From Phoronis australis (lineage: Eukaryota; Phoronida; Phoronidae), in contig NMRA01000069.1 of the NCBI GenBank assembly GCA_002633005.1, forward strand, positions 363,740 to 425,739: 62,000 bases of DNA. The letters are read 5' to 3'. Position numbers and translations under genes: made by a program. Each line of letters begins with the position of its first letter. The first letter of the stretch is position 1. Shown piece after piece: positions 1 through 12,164 of the stretch. The notes under the pieces were generated by a model. That model ran no database searches, had not been told where the DNA came from, and saw only the letters and a program-made list of their open reading frames with translations.

Positions 1-250
1 GAAAATATCTTCTGAAAATGAACAAAAAAGTGCATTAGTAAAATCAACAAGTTTTTAAGTGGTCTCAAAAAAACAGTCGGTAAATGCATTAATTTTAGTC
101 TCAGTTCTTCCACGCGTGTTTCTCCCGAGAGGTTAGTACCTAACGTGCAGACGAGCGTTCCAAATTGGAACGCTAAGTCCCGCGTGGCAGCGCTGCACGC
201 GAAACAAGATGGCGGACGACCTTTGGAGACTGACGACGAGAGGTAATCGG
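1..250 (+). repeat. promoter/first-exon-like module, copy 1
   Basis: This block matches 41109-41365 at roughly 85% by eye over its whole length. Both copies contain the stretch CTCCCGAGAGGTTAGTACCT, a near-palindrome around CCAAATTGG, and the context AACAAGATGGC, which resembles the YY1-type AAGATGGC start context of housekeeping genes. From that ATG a short frame reads MADDLWRLTTR and then meets a GTAATC donor-like site; the other copy reads MADELWSLTKI before GTAACC. I do not recognise the protein. It could be a duplicated first exon of a gene family, or the 5' end of a mobile element that carries its own promoter. Confidence 0.45.
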
Positions 251-3200
251 ACTATACTACTTAATCCTGTCTCCACAAATCCATTTTTGTTTTCTCCGTT
301 TTGATGAAAACTATCTGGTAAACTTTTTGACGAAAATTATCAGCTAAATTTCTTCCAAAGGTAGTGACTCGTAAACTCTTGTCCTTACGAGGAAGTTCAG
401 CCATAGCTTAGTGAGCGAATTAACCAAATTACTCTTCGCTGGCCCTGATCAGACGGTTGGTCTCGGCAGTATGCGCACATTTGGCCAGGATTTGGATCAG
501 CGATTTCAACAAATTCACATTCGTGTACAAATAAATAGAACGATGGTAAAACCTTTAGCATAAATAAAGATTACATTAATACTTCATAAATAACCACCCG
601 GACCAGTCAAAATCTATCACGCAATTTCAACAGCAGGTTACACACTCATTTCATGTCGAATATATGCCGCACAAAATCTCTCGAGTGCAGTCTATGAAAA
701 TGCAACCAACTTCATTGAAAACATGGAACAGGAACACCAGAGGGCTGTAAAGGTTGTTTTTATTGTTCAATGCTATTTTTTTGTAAGCGGACATATGGTT
801 TTTTAAATTTCCGCCTTAAGTCCTAACATTTCTAAACTTAAGCCTTTCAAAAGAACGTTTATGACGAAAACAAAATTCTTCAACCAGTTTTGTAAAGTCC
901 TATGCCACCTGTAGGGTACATACTGAGCCAATCCCACTCCTAATGTAACAAAAGAGTCCCGTGCATAAAGGATACTAAGTATTGCCCTTCTGAAATATTA
1001 CCTTATGCGCCATAATAAGGGTGCTTAGAAAAATCCGCTTCATGAAGGGGGCGCTTCTTACGTATAGCCCAAAAGTGGTTGAAACCCGGTCTCCGAAACA
1101 GGTGAAATCGTAAGCTAGAATTCATCAAAGTTACGCTCTGTGACGCATCTGTAACCTATGAACAGAGTTTCTACAAAACTGCAGTGCATTGCTATCACAC
1201 TTTGTTGTCAACTTACGAGCATTTTTCAGAAAATACACTGCCAAAAATTGCCGTGAATCAGATTTCAAGCTCCTCGGCTTGGTTTGACTATACATTAATA
1301 AACCATAAAAATGGTTCCAAGTGATCAGTGCAATGCCTGCGCACGTCTAATAAATGTGTATCATGCAGCTCCTGATTTAAACAAAGGTCTGTTTTTTTAA
1401 TTTTGGTCCGGTATAAATAACGCCAGAGACCTGGAAATCCAGCGAAACACTTCTACCTTACAAATCTGACAATCCCTAGTCTCAGAAAATTTGAGCACCC
1501 GGCAAAAGATACTAATGATGAAATTCTGGTGATGATAATCACCCACTTTGTTTATTTACTACACCTCAATTTGAAATACTTGGTAAAATGAAGCCCATTC
1601 GAGTAAGCATCATGTGGGTCCCAATGCCAACCCAATATATGAGAGAACCCAACAAGCTCAAGTTGCAGTCAAATCAGGATGGGCATAAATAAGGAAATTT
1701 ACTGTATCAACAGATTGGCCAAATAAGAATAAGATACAAAGTGTTGCTACAGTGCACACGTGCACGATACTTGGTCTATTATTTTCCCGCCGTAAATGCA
1801 TGAACCAATCAGATCACCAATGGCGCAAAGTTTTCGAAAACAGCTCGATTTTTAGGGAGTTCTTGTTTACTGTTCTATTTATTTTCAAAACTTTATTGTG
1901 TTACATTTAGTTTATTTTCTGTTCAACTCAATGAAGCCACCTAATATGAATGCATTCAACACAATTAATGCATTGCAAAAACCAAAAGTTATGCTCTATC
2001 AACGTTAGACAAAATCAGTACACCCCTTTCTTAAAAAATGGGTTAAACGTTATAACAAAGGACACAAGTTTCCATCACTTGTAACGTCGATTTTCGACAT
2101 TGATGTTGGGGAGGAACATCAGTCTGGCACAGCAACACGGAATCGCACGAAGGCGATGATTTTCAAAATTTGATTCGTTTTCGTAGTACCGGGCATGTCT
2201 TTTTCCCTATGGTTCAGGGCTACTTCTGAATCCATGAACAAGAACTGAAAAAGGCAGGGTTCGTGATAACGTTGGAGAACGGTAACATTTATATAAGGTG
2301 TTACAACTGTCATCGATATTGTCATCTCCTCTGTTTTCATCCAACCTTTCCAGATGAAAACTTGAATGAAGAGGACCTTAAGTACTTGAGTGAGCATGGT
2401 ATGCTGTGTGATTTATGTTGCATTATTCAACAGTTCTTTTAAGAACCATTTCACGCTATAGCTACAACCAACGGCCCTTTTAAGGGCCACTCAACACTTC
2501 CCAGAAGAACTGCTCACTTGAGAATGTTGATTTATAAACATGCTTTCGTAGTTTTCTCAGTAGGCCTATGTGAACCATCAATCAAAAACTGTCTGATAAC
2601 TATGCTGCTATTGGGCAAGCAGACGACATAATCAGTCGGCACCGAAGTTTGAATTTTGTAATTAATTACCAGTAGCATTGCCAAAGTACTCACAATACCA
2701 ACACTTCTACTATTAAAAGACTTTGAAAAGCGTCTCAATGCAAAAATTAATATTTTTTTCGTTGTTTTGGACAGTAAAGTAGATGCAAGTACAGTCAAGT
2801 GACCTAATTATCGGACGTTTTGGTACATTTTGCATTATATTTAATTGAAAATACTACGGATTGTTGTAAATTCTTTGCTGAAATAAAGAATTACCTATAT
2901 AGAATTGTTCTGTTACTATATCTTGTCACCGAAAGCCGCATTTATGTTCCGACTGAACTTTAAAAAACACAACAAGCAAACCTTCGGAGAACCTAAATAT
3001 CGGACACCATGTTTCCCCATACGCCACACCGTGGAAAACTGACTAACCACGTAATGGCCGCGGGCACCTTGTAGCCAAATTTCAGCTCGAGTGTTTTGAC
3101 ATATATGCTGCTAGAACACAGGTCCATTCGCAACAAAATTATAAATAGAAATCTGATGACGGCGCCAAGTCATTTCGATGAATTAGTGCAGACGACTAAA

Positions 3201-3700
3201 GCACGTGCAAACTCACTGCAGTTTTTATTATCACTTTGGCTTCTTGATATGACACCCGCACGTGCGCGGTCGGGGTTTGACTTGAGTTTAAAAACAAATG
3301 AAAAAATGGAACAGTAACATATTGTCAGTTCAATGAGAAAGTTTCATTGTGGAAAAAGATTTTATTTTCAACTTTTATAACCGATTTATGCGATCGTCCA
3401 TTTTAGGCCGACTTGGGGGTCTAAATTGCACCCTCTCTCGGTGAAGTCAAAACGAGGCAACGCTGTAAAAAACGAGACGGTGCCGGACATTGAATGCATT
3501 ACAACGGAACAACAATTGGTGTTATTTAATTCTCAGATTATGCTTCAAGTAAGATTTTTTGAAATGTCCGATATTTAGGTTCCGTCCGATAATTAGGTAC
3601 ACTATGTGTATTTCTCGTCAAAATACACCAACCAGAAACTGCACCAGAAAGGTCAGGAGAGTTCAGCTCAGCACGTAAGGATATGCCGGAGTTGCGAATC
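251..3700. other. no recognisable gene
   Basis: About 3.4 kb with only short open frames (92 codons or fewer) on both strands. None shows a recognisable domain, signal peptide, or splice-flanked structure. Composition is AT-rich and I see no strong tandem or inverted repeat. Confidence 0.5.
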
Positions 3701-3776
3701 TGTTGTCTATAATCTATGGTTCGATCCAACTCAGCTGTGTTCCTCCGACTAAAGATCATGCTGACGTTAAAATTAC

Positions 3777-4050
3777 CTTCTCTCCAAGCGTCTTCCTGTA
3801 AGTCGGAGGTCTCCAAAACACTACTTCCGTCTTCCTGGAAATCGGAGGTCTCCGAAACACTATTTACGTCTTTCTCTAAATCGGAGGTCTCCGGAACACT
3901 ACTTCCGGCTTCATGTAAATCGGAGGTCTCCGGAACACTACTTTCGTCTTCTTCTAAATCGGAGATCTCCGAAATGTCCATGGGCTCTGCAGACATCTTG
4001 ATTACCGTCCAAATTAGGCCTATAACGAGAATTAGACAGACAAAAATCAT
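3777..4050 (-). CDS. type II membrane protein exon with acidic 17-residue repeats (copy 1)
   Basis: Read on the minus strand from the first in-frame ATG, the exon gives a hydrophobic segment (MIFVCLILVIGLIWTVI), a short basic step, then an acidic stem made of about five imperfect 17-residue repeats of the type ETSDLxExxSSVP. It ends at a plausible donor (GAAG then GTAATT). A short N-terminal tail, signal anchor and low-complexity stem are typical of Golgi type II enzymes such as glycosyltransferases or sulfotransferases, but no catalytic exon is seen, so function is not assigned. The frame stays open upstream of the ATG for about 19 codons, so the true start may be earlier or an upstream exon may join. 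A related exon lies at 15022-15142 with the repeats reduced to one. The DNA similarity also extends upstream of the ATG, so a mobile origin is possible. Confidence 0.4.
3785..3985 (-). repeat. 51-bp coding minisatellite
   Basis: The sequence AAATCGGAGGTCTCCG and its variants recur about every 51 bases, four to five times. The period is a multiple of three, so each unit adds 17 residues to the acidic stem of the exon that contains it. The 15 kb copy has only one unit, so the array expanded or contracted after duplication. Confidence 0.65.
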
Positions 4051-4424
4051 GCATATTAGTGTTAAAGATATCAACTTTCTGACGAGAGCATTATTTTGCT
4101 CTTCTTACCAAAGCAATGTCGTTGCGTTCTTTTCGCTAGAGTTTAAATTGGCTACAATAAATTCCATGGAATTCCACGGGCTCGCTGGTTCCCTAACACG
4201 CAGGTATCTTAATTTCAGTAGCACGCACTTAATCCCTGGTTGATAAAACCTCGGCAGTCAGTGGTTAGGTTAACAACAAAGAAAGAAAATGGCGGGCAAT
4301 GAACGATCTTCAGCCTTGTCATGCAAGTTGTGTAACATGAGCAAGTATTTCGTTTCTGCAGTAATGTTTCATAGCCGCGTGCTTGAAGCACATAAACGAA
4401 CAATAAACACATATCTGGCTGATT

Positions 4425-5062
4425 GAACCGGTGTGTTATTCATACTGTATGATTACAGGACAGCAACGTAAACAAAAGTCAGCGACAGCAGAAATATGCA
4501 CTCAGAAAAGGCGCAAACAACATTTCTTTCGGTTTGTCCGTACAGCAGACCATAACATTTCCTCCACCAGTCATGCCAGTTTGTTAGGGAAAAGCGCTAC
4601 CTATTCGACCAGCCAATTGGAAACGCCGGTGTAAAAAAATTCTGGAGGAAAATTAAATGATACCTGCGTCTTTTCTACCACCTAGCGACACCCAAGGAAC
4701 CAGCGAGTTCCACGGGCGGCTATAAGGTCTCGTTGGTTCCCTGCGTGTCCGCTAGGTGGTAGAGAACACGCAGGTATCATTTAATTTACTCCGTGAATTT
4801 TTTTACACCGCTGTTTCTGATTGGCTGGTCGAATTCTCAACAGGTAGAGCTTTACATAAACAAACTGGCATGGCTGATGGAGGAAGTGTATAAATGTGGA
4901 TATAGTTTGTGGTCTGTTGTACCCGACATATCGTGGGTGCTTATATAAATCATGTTCAACAAATGTGAATCAGAAAGTTGTGGTTGTGCCTTTTCGGAGT
5001 GCATTTTTCTGCTGTCGCTGACTTTCGTTTACGTTGCTGTCCTGTATTCACACCTAGGACCA
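4425..5062. mobile_element. large foldback (inverted-repeat) element
   Basis: Two arms of roughly 280 bp (4425-4705) and 340 bp (4722-5062) are imperfect reverse complements around a short centre near 4715. Matching pieces include CAGGACAGCAACGTAAAC and its complement near 5030, GCACTC-GAAAAGG and its complement near 4995, and GGTGTAAAAAAATTC with its complement near 4800. The inner arms share AAATGATACCTGCG and AACCAGCGAG. No transposase is visible, so this fits a non-autonomous foldback or MITE-type element. Fragments of its inner sequence recur at 4175-4210 and 5170-5240. Confidence 0.65.
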
Positions 5063-5292
5063 ATATCAAATATGTATATTACTCCCAGATTCACACAGTA
5101 TACTATGATAACACACTGGTTAAATCGTCCAGAAGTGTGTGCAATATTGTATGTGCTTCACTAAGCACGCGGCCACTAAATGATACTTGCGTGTTTTCTA
5201 CCCCCTGGGGGACACGCAGGGAACCAGCGAGCTATACAGCAACCCGTCGCGACAAGCCGATGACGGTAGAGGCCGGTGGTACAAAACGTGAA

Positions 5293-5697
5293 CATGGGCC
5301 CGGTCTCTAATCTTTGTACTCGAAACGAACTCGAAACTATTTTTGGCAATTTCTCTGCTCCTTTTGTGCGAACTTAAGATAATTGGTTATCAGACTGTGC
5401 TAGAATACATTATAGTTTATGCATAGGATTTCTACTTCAAGTTTGCCCTTGAAGACCCTTATATTTGTGCTACCAACTCGAGTAAAAACTCGAAATTTCG
5501 AGTTCAAACTCGAACTTATTGCTTTAATATTGGATTTACAAACTGTGAACTAAGGGCAATAAATCTACGTAAGTTATTGTGTACTCGAGCATAGAATAAT
5601 AGACACTTATCTTGATTTCGCCCAAAAGTAGAGTAGAAAATGCCAAACCTAATTTCGAGTTCCATTTCGAGTAAAAAGATTGGAGACCGGGCCCAGG
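5293..5697. mobile_element. short inverted-repeat element (MITE), family C copy 1
   Basis: The left end TGGGCCCGGTCTCTAATCTT is mirrored by the right end AAGATTGGAGACCGGGCCCA, and the inner ends (TACTCGAAA...) also pair. Total length is about 400 bp with no coding capacity. A second copy at 60052-60325 shares the ends and the internal phrase AGAATAATAGACACTTAT. This fits a non-autonomous DNA transposon; the family is not identified. Confidence 0.7.
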
Positions 5698-5749
5698 TAA
5701 GGAATCAAATTTGTTGTGTCGTGGTGGGTGACGGTATGCAGCCGGCGTG

Positions 5750-6740
5750 TAGGCCTAGAGGTAAAGGGAAAGTGAGTCAGAAGCACCGATGAGAAAATGG
5801 TCAAGAGAGTTCAGCGAATTTTTGTGAGATGCCAGAAATTGGTTTCGGTTTTTAATCGTCCATCACTGCACTGATCGAACATAAATGTAATCAATCAGTC
5901 ATGAAAATGTGTAGCACTTGTCCACCGGCATGGCATGCACCTGAGTCGTAATTTCGGAAGTCGTGTAGCCCGAGGTACGCACCACAAGCGGTGGGAAGGC
6001 TTCCCACACGACTCCAGCGACGAGCGACCGGGAGAGGTGCTGCACTTTTGACGGGGACCGGGTCGCCGGGCGCTGACCGGACGACGGGAAGGATCGGCGC
6101 CGCACAAAGGCACGCAGGAGAGATCGATATACGACAAATGGCGACTGAGGGATGGCGCAATAAGTGGGAGCGGCACGAAAATTTTGATGACGTCTAAGTC
6201 TGGGACATTGGGGCGGCAACTTTATCATTTATTTTCGATTTCCTCCATCCCAAATTTTTGTTCCACCCGTCGTCATGCAGTTCACTGGAAAGGCAATCAT
6301 TCTTTAGCTAGTTAAGCCCCCGGTTTTTAACTGAATAAAGTAAAAAAATATCTGTTAATCAAGTTGACAAAGCTTCTGTCTGAAGATGTGACTTTATTAT
6401 GACTACTTACCAACTCGCTCGGTTCAGGTTCCTTACGCGTCTGGGGCGCTCGAGTGGCCGGTCAGCTGAATTGGATGACACTTGATGACGATTGAGAAAG
6501 CAGCTAAAACAGGACAACAAATTCTGCTCAACGTCAAGTCCACTAAAATTTCAAGTCCTTGCTCGAGTGAGAAGTGTTAATAGATGATCATAAGCGTTGA
6601 GTTACTAAGATCTAAACACACCTGGGTTTTTCCGGCGAAACGTGGCGTCCGGTTTCTTCGATGGTTTCATGCTTGGCCTCTAGATGGTGTTCGAGACATG
6701 AACGCAAACAATACGCAATAAACAATGAACTTTATATAAA
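5750..6740. repeat. dispersed duplicated block, copy 1 part 1
   Basis: Aligns by eye with 23255-24255 in the same orientation. Landmarks are AGAGTTCAGCGA, GATGCCAGAAATTGG, CCACCGGCAT, GGTGGGAA-GCTTCCCACACGA, GAGAGGTGCTGCAC, and CTTGGCCTCTAG. It contains GC-rich frames on both strands (about 70-110 codons) that are not conserved in frame between copies, so coding is doubtful. It probably belongs to an ancient mobile element or segmental duplication. Confidence 0.6.
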
Positions 6741-7680
6741 ATGCATCGTTCACAAACTCCGTATTCCCCGCTCCACTACAGGCCTTTGTTGCACCTGTTT
6801 CGGCACCGCATTGGTCCCATGTATTGCACCGGCCCCCTATTTGGATTCGAGGTGTTCTATTTGTTTTTTCTCGCAGGCCGTTTTTTGCGGACGCGAAGGG
6901 AGGGTGGCCAGTTTTGTAATGGCCTTGGTGAAGTCAGTCGGTCGGCTCAAAAGCCTGCGTGACGTCACTCTGGCAGCTTAATTTCACTCCCTCTAGCTTC
7001 TGTCGCGTATATGATTCATCGGGCCTGTCGCCTCCAAAATTAATGATGCCTCATTAAAAAATGTCTAATCTTCCTTGAGTAAACTAAATTATTTACCCGG
7101 GTGTTGGAAAATTGGCGTTCTTCAGTCATTCTGCTGCTAAAATTGCGATGCGCTCTTTGGGCGCCATTGCCGTCACCTATCGGGCCAACAGCTGTGGAGG
7201 TTGCGTACGTGTCACAACAATCGGAAGTGGCTTCATTTCGTTACAAGTTTTTACTATTTTAATACCAAAAAAAACAATTTCAGAAAATACTCTTGAGAGA
7301 TATCGCAAGGTTTTGGGAAATGGCGCGTACGTGCGCGTGTCACGAGATTGCTGTTTTCGACGGCAGATAGGAAATTCCTTTGTTACGAAACTTCGGAGAA
7401 ATACGAAAAATAACGTTTATTAGATTTTGTTTACTTCTATAAACGGCTGTAACGGGCAATGTGAATGTGTATTCATTCCCATATTCTGCATGCACCCCTG
7501 CAGGTTTTTGTAGCTCTTTTAAGAACTTAAAAGTTTCACGACGACGTGACGAGCCTGAGCACCAGGATTGTCGGTAATCGGTGTCTAACAGAGTTCTACA
7601 CACGGCTACCTAGCTGTTTGTTGACGACAGTCTTCATACAGCTAGATGGCTTTCTACCTCAGTATGTATATATATGATGC
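6741..7680. other. no recognisable gene
   Basis: Between the two conserved parts of the duplicated block. Short frames occur on both strands (up to 106 codons from 6661) but show no motif, and the matching interval in the second copy (24256-24900) is different sequence, which suggests insertion or replacement. Confidence 0.4.
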
Positions 7681-7684
7681 AACT

Positions 7685-8015
7685 TCATGTAAACTTACAA
7701 CGTTCAGATAAGTTTCCATCAGGGCTGCTATTCATCATGTAGAATATACGAATATACATTACAATCTCAATGAAAGCTGTCTCCTCCAATCCGGCGGCAG
7801 AGTATGAAAATCCCGAAAGGTAAGGCTCGCTTATAACCCTACACGCAGGTGGATGACCTTTGCACAGACACACGCATTGTCCTCGACAAATCGTTTTATA
7901 AGTTGTCCAAGTCAAATACGACTTGTGTGCGAGTTTCCTTGATTACAACATTGCTCACACAGGACGTTCTCAGGCTTACTTTTGAGGTTGTGTAAACCCA
8001 GCTACTATAGTCCAA
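7685..8015 (-). pseudogene. duplicated block part 2 with a Cys-rich reading frame
   Basis: Aligns with 24915-25260. On the minus strand both copies keep a related frame: here MTWTTYKTICRGQCVCLCKG followed by HPPACRVISEPYLSG. The second copy reads MTWTTDNTVCQGQCVCLYP, then an extra 8-residue stretch, then LCKGHPPASKVTSEPYLSG. The in-frame 24-base indel and conservative changes hint at past coding. I do not recognise the product, and no splice-defined gene was found around it. Confidence 0.3.
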
Positions 8016-8029
8016 TATTCTGACACGCC

Positions 8030-10090
8030 GCGACAGTAATGTACTCTGCGTTTGCGTATTACTGGAATTGTAATGGGAAGTTACTGACAGCTACCCGATT
8101 ACAATTATTAAAAGGAATTCTTTAAGATCATGGAAAAATGACTTGTTAATAATTTGATGATCTTTCCACTAATTGACCTCTTTCGGTGCAATATGAGCCC
8201 GGATGAGGGAATAATTGTAAACTCAATTAAAAGTGTGGTTATTGCAAACAATCACAGATGTTTTACTTTAAGCACTTCAGAATACAAGATGAAGGAATTG
8301 GTCAAACTTTCAGAAGAAAAAAGCAACTAATGACCCCATGGGTGCACGAAATGACCTGATAATTAAGAATTCAAACTCAATCACATTTACTCAACAGATA
8401 TGTAATTTTGAAGTCTCTAGCTCAAAATTTTAGTTTGCACTCAGTGACCTTCGACCTATTTTTCTGATTGGTTAGGCTTTTGCGTAGTAAAGTAGCACGT
8501 TCGATTGGTATGGTGACTTACACCAGTGTGCTGATTTTGAAAAGAATTCCTTGAAAAATGTAGGGGATATAACATTTTGAACGTTAGATGACCTTTGCAC
8601 TAATTGACCCTATCCGGTGCATTATAAACGTCTTTAGGGGATTCATTATAAAGCCCTTGAAAAGTGTGTTTAATGCTGAGAATCACAGTTGTCTAACGAT
8701 TGACACATCGGAATACTTGCTGAATGAAAAGGACAATTTTTCAGAAGAAAAATGCACCTAACGACCCCATGGTTGGACTAAATGACCTGAAACTTCGTAT
8801 TTCAAATTGAATTAGACGTATCAATCAGACTTGTGAATTTGATGTGTCTAGCTCAAAATTTTAGTTTTCACTCAATGACCTTTGACCTGTTTTTCTGATT
8901 GGTTAGGCCTATTGCGTAGTAAATTAGGGTGTTCAATTGGCATGTTGAATTACCAAAGTGTGCTGAAATTGAAAAGAATTCCTTGAAAAACGTGAGATAT
9001 AACATCTTGAACGTTAGATGACCTTTGCACTAATTGACCCTATCCGGTGCATTATAATCGCCTTGAGGAGAATTATTGCAAAGCCCATGAAAAATGTGTT
9101 TAATGCTGAGAATCACAGTTGTCATACAGTTGACACATTAGAATACTTGGTGAATGAAAAGTTCAAATTTTCAGAAGAAAAATGCACCTAATGACCCCAT
9201 TTTTGCACTAAATGACCTGAAACTTTGGATTCCGAATTGAATTACATGTGCCAATCAGACCTGTGAATTTGAAGTGTCTAGCTCAAATCTTAGTTTGCAC
9301 CTAATGACCTTTGACCTGTTTAACCTGATTGGATGACTCGATTACTTAGAAAAGTAGTTTTTTAAATTGCCTGTGTACCGAGTTTGAAAAGAATAGCTTT
9401 TAGAGTAAAGAAGGAGTAGCATTTTGCGAATTATATTACCCTTGCACTAAATGACCTCTTCCGGTGCAATATGGAATATGATTATATAACGAGTCAAAAT
9501 TTATGTACCGTCAAAATTGATATGCTGAATTTAAAGAACGTAGCTGCACCCAATTTGAAGTTATTGAGCCTCAAAGTTGGTCGGAAGAAGAATTAGAAGA
9601 ACTAGAAAGATTATTGTCACGGCGTGACAATAATGGACTCTGCACGTGCGTATTACTGGGATTGTTATGGGAAGTTTTTGATAGCAACCCGTTTACCAAT
9701 ATGAGAAGGAATTTTTTAAAATTGTAGGAGAAATTACATGTTAATATTTTGATGACATTTCCACTAATTGACCTCTTCCGGTGCATTATGAGCCCCGATG
9801 AAGGAAAAATTCTAAACTCGATTAAAAAGTGGTTGATGCTAAGAATTACAGATGTTTTACTTTAAGCACTTCAGAATACAAGATGAATGGATTGGTCAAA
9901 CTTTCAGAAGAAAAATGCACCTAATGACCCCATTGGTGCACCAAATGGCCTGAAACTTTAGAATTCAAACTCAATCGCATTTAGTAAACAGATATGTAAT
10001 TTTGAAGTCTTTAGCTCAAGATTTTAGTTTGCACTCAATGACCTTTGACCAATTTTCTCGGATTGGATGACCCTATTGCTTAGTTAAAGG
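8030..10090. repeat. satellite of about 430-bp units, five copies
   Basis: The landmark (T/C)CACTAATTGACC(C/T) followed by (T/A)(C/T)CGGTGCA occurs near 8170, 8600, 9030, 9450 and 9765, giving steps near 431, 430, 421 and 313 bases. Other unit landmarks are GAAGAAAAATGCACCTAATG, CAAATTTTAGTTTGCACTC and GATTGGTTAGGC. The fourth unit is shortened and joined to a fresh start near 9600. There is no coding capacity. Each unit carries several TGACC motifs and one TGACCTTTGACC-type site. Confidence 0.85.
9610..9634. repeat. perfect 11-bp inverted repeat in the satellite
   Basis: ATTATTGTCAC and GTGACAATAAT flank GGC, giving a perfect 25-base hairpin at the junction between two satellite units. The equivalent place in the first unit (near 8020) keeps a weaker form. 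Confidence 0.7.
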
Positions 10091-10245
10091 CGAAGGCAAC
10101 CTTTTTCCATGTCATTTTGAGCTAAAATAAGGTTGGTTGGTTATCCTAGACATATTTTCCACTTAATTACAGCTTTTCGTAATTTTATTAATTACTCATC
10201 CGCTACTCCGGAAGTGACGTTTTAGGAGGCAAGCGTTTCCCGCCA

Positions 10246-10605
10246 CAAATTGGACACATTACGGTCACAAGACATTTTCGAAAAATTTGCAAATCTTGGA
10301 TTTTTCCGACTCATGTAATCACGGGCCGGGGACCGGTTGGGGGCAATACAGCACTTGATTTTTTAAAAAAAATATTGTGTTTGGATTAATCGGTGTTGTC
10401 TGACAACGGTTGCACCCATTGTATGTTCTTGGAGAGTATTCAAGACGTTTTTTGCGTCAAAAGCTGATTTAAAGCTTTGATGTGTTATCATGCGACTGTC
10501 TTAGAAATAATGGTCCTCTTTTTAAAAGATGAGAAACATTGTTTCATTTATTGAACCTAAAATATATTTTCGTTATTCTGCAACCTTAACATGACGTCAC
10601 AGTTT
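10246..10605 (+). repeat. interspersed repeat carrying a CRE, copy 1
   Basis: Matches 26806-27172 in the same orientation. Shared landmarks are AATTGGACACATTACGGTCAC, TTTTCGAAAAATTTGC, CGGTGTTGTC, GACAACGGTTGCACCCAT, and a TGACGTCA palindrome (10592-10599 here) at nearly the same distance from the left edge. It ends shortly before the single N at 10622. No coding frame. Confidence 0.65.
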
Positions 10606-10661
10606 GTTTTCATTTATGCCGNCCCATTTAGTTCGATAAGTTTTTTATTCCGTAAAACGAA

Positions 10662-10898
10662 ATGATTACTGAACCCACGAAATGTGAGGTATGCAAGGAG
10701 GAGAGGGTACAGCTCTTCCAGGCTCTCGAACAATACCCCAATGTTTATAAAAAATATTCTGAAATTCCGCAATTGTACAACAAAATTAATTTCTTTCTAT
10801 ATGGATGTCAAGAACTTAACTCAAACGAAAATAAGGTTTTATTTGAAATAGTATCAAAATTTCTTTATAACATTAAATCTCTTTGTGTGAGTGGATAG
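10662..10898 (+). CDS. hypothetical small protein, 78 residues
   Basis: A complete ATG-to-stop frame whose product starts MITEPTKCEVCKEERVQLFQ and is lysine- and asparagine-rich with two early cysteines (CEVC). It looks more protein-like than the neighbouring frames. There is no domain I recognise, no splice sites are needed, and no promoter is evident. A single N lies 40 bases upstream, so the 5' context is uncertain. It could be an exon of an unrecognised gene or a chance frame in AT-rich DNA. Confidence 0.25.
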   Translation: MITEPTKCEVCKEERVQLFQALEQYPNVYKKYSEIPQLYNKINFFLYGCQELNSNENKVLFEIVSKFLYNIKSLCVSG

Positions 10899-10904
10899 AA
10901 TTTT

Positions 10905-12160
10905 ATACATCTGTATGAAAATGAATTATTTTCATTCGTTGTCATATATCATTGTATTAACATCAGTTTTTTATTTATGTATTCTTATATAATCATTGTA
11001 TATAGACTTCTTTGTATTTTTTTATCCAGATTTAATGCCTCTTGGCGCTTTCTGGGTTATGTATATTCATTGTATTCTGAAGATTTCGTAATAAACATTA
11101 AAAAAAACCCACGAAATGCCACAAATTATTCCATCGTGAAGTGCAACAGATTAATGATCTCGCATATACTAGAAATAAACGAATCTATTGAATACAACTA
11201 AGTACTGATCTGCAGAGTGAAGGAGAGAAAAAAGCTTCGAATTAGTGAATCCGAAAAATACAATAAAATTCGCAGAATGCCATACAAAGTAACCTCCAAA
11301 ATCATAACGGATGCAAAGAATACAAAAATACATAGGATCGTAAAAAGACAGTTCGAATCCGTAAAATGGGACGAATGACTGAACTTACAAAATACATCAA
11401 ATTTGTGAATCCGGCTTCGAATTGGAGAACCTGCAAAAACCAGGAATGGTGGAATTTGTAAAATGAAAAGACTCTGTGAATAACGTTTTGATGAACATGT
11501 AAATAGGTACAAAATTGATTAATTAATAATATGAATAATGTTATTAAGAATTTTTTTCTTTTTTAAACATTTATTTACGAAAACGCAAAAATTGTACAAC
11601 CTGAGTCAGAGTAATGAACAAACACACACACACACGCACACCACGCACTAAATCAATGGTCCCTTAGTTTCCCAGAACGTGTGTAAAATTTAACCATTTA
11701 TCCCCAGATCCACCAAGCTGTCCATTCTGGCTCTGAAAATATATATCTCAGTAGTTTACCAATACTATTTTACATCCGACACTGTCATTTATGTCTGACA
11801 CAAATCAAAATGCTGTCTGACATGTATCGGATTTATGGCGTCCTTCGCCAACCATACTCGTAACCCAAATATCTGGCTGTAATTCTCTTTCAGTGTGGGA
11901 CATTCTTGTCACCACACGCTACGGTATTACATCACTGTCATCCGGAGTAGCATACATTGAGACAGACTGTAGTTAACTATTGGCGACATCGCAGCCTGTA
12001 ACAGATGGAAATAGAAAAAGTTTCGATTCAGGTCGTCTCAAGCAGTACACTCCTTTTCTCGCTCGCAGAAACAAACCCTGCCACTTGTACTTTTGGTGTT
12101 CGTTTTACAGTTACGAAGATGCCGGAAATTTTGTCTGAAGCTGGAATGAAATCGTAAACA
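10905..12160. other. AT-rich, no recognisable gene
   Basis: Short frames only. A (CA)n run lies near 11617-11640. Between 11240 and 11420 the phrase GAATCCG recurs four or so times at irregular spacing, an imperfect low-complexity pattern. Nothing else stands out. Confidence 0.45.
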
Positions 12161-12164
12161 GAGT

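Noticed and set aside
4431-5310. Short frames (67-110 codons) across the foldback element
   Set aside because: They lie in the inverted arms and read different proteins on each arm.
6661-7423. Frames of 106 and 103 codons
   Set aside because: No conserved residues between block copies and no recognisable domain.
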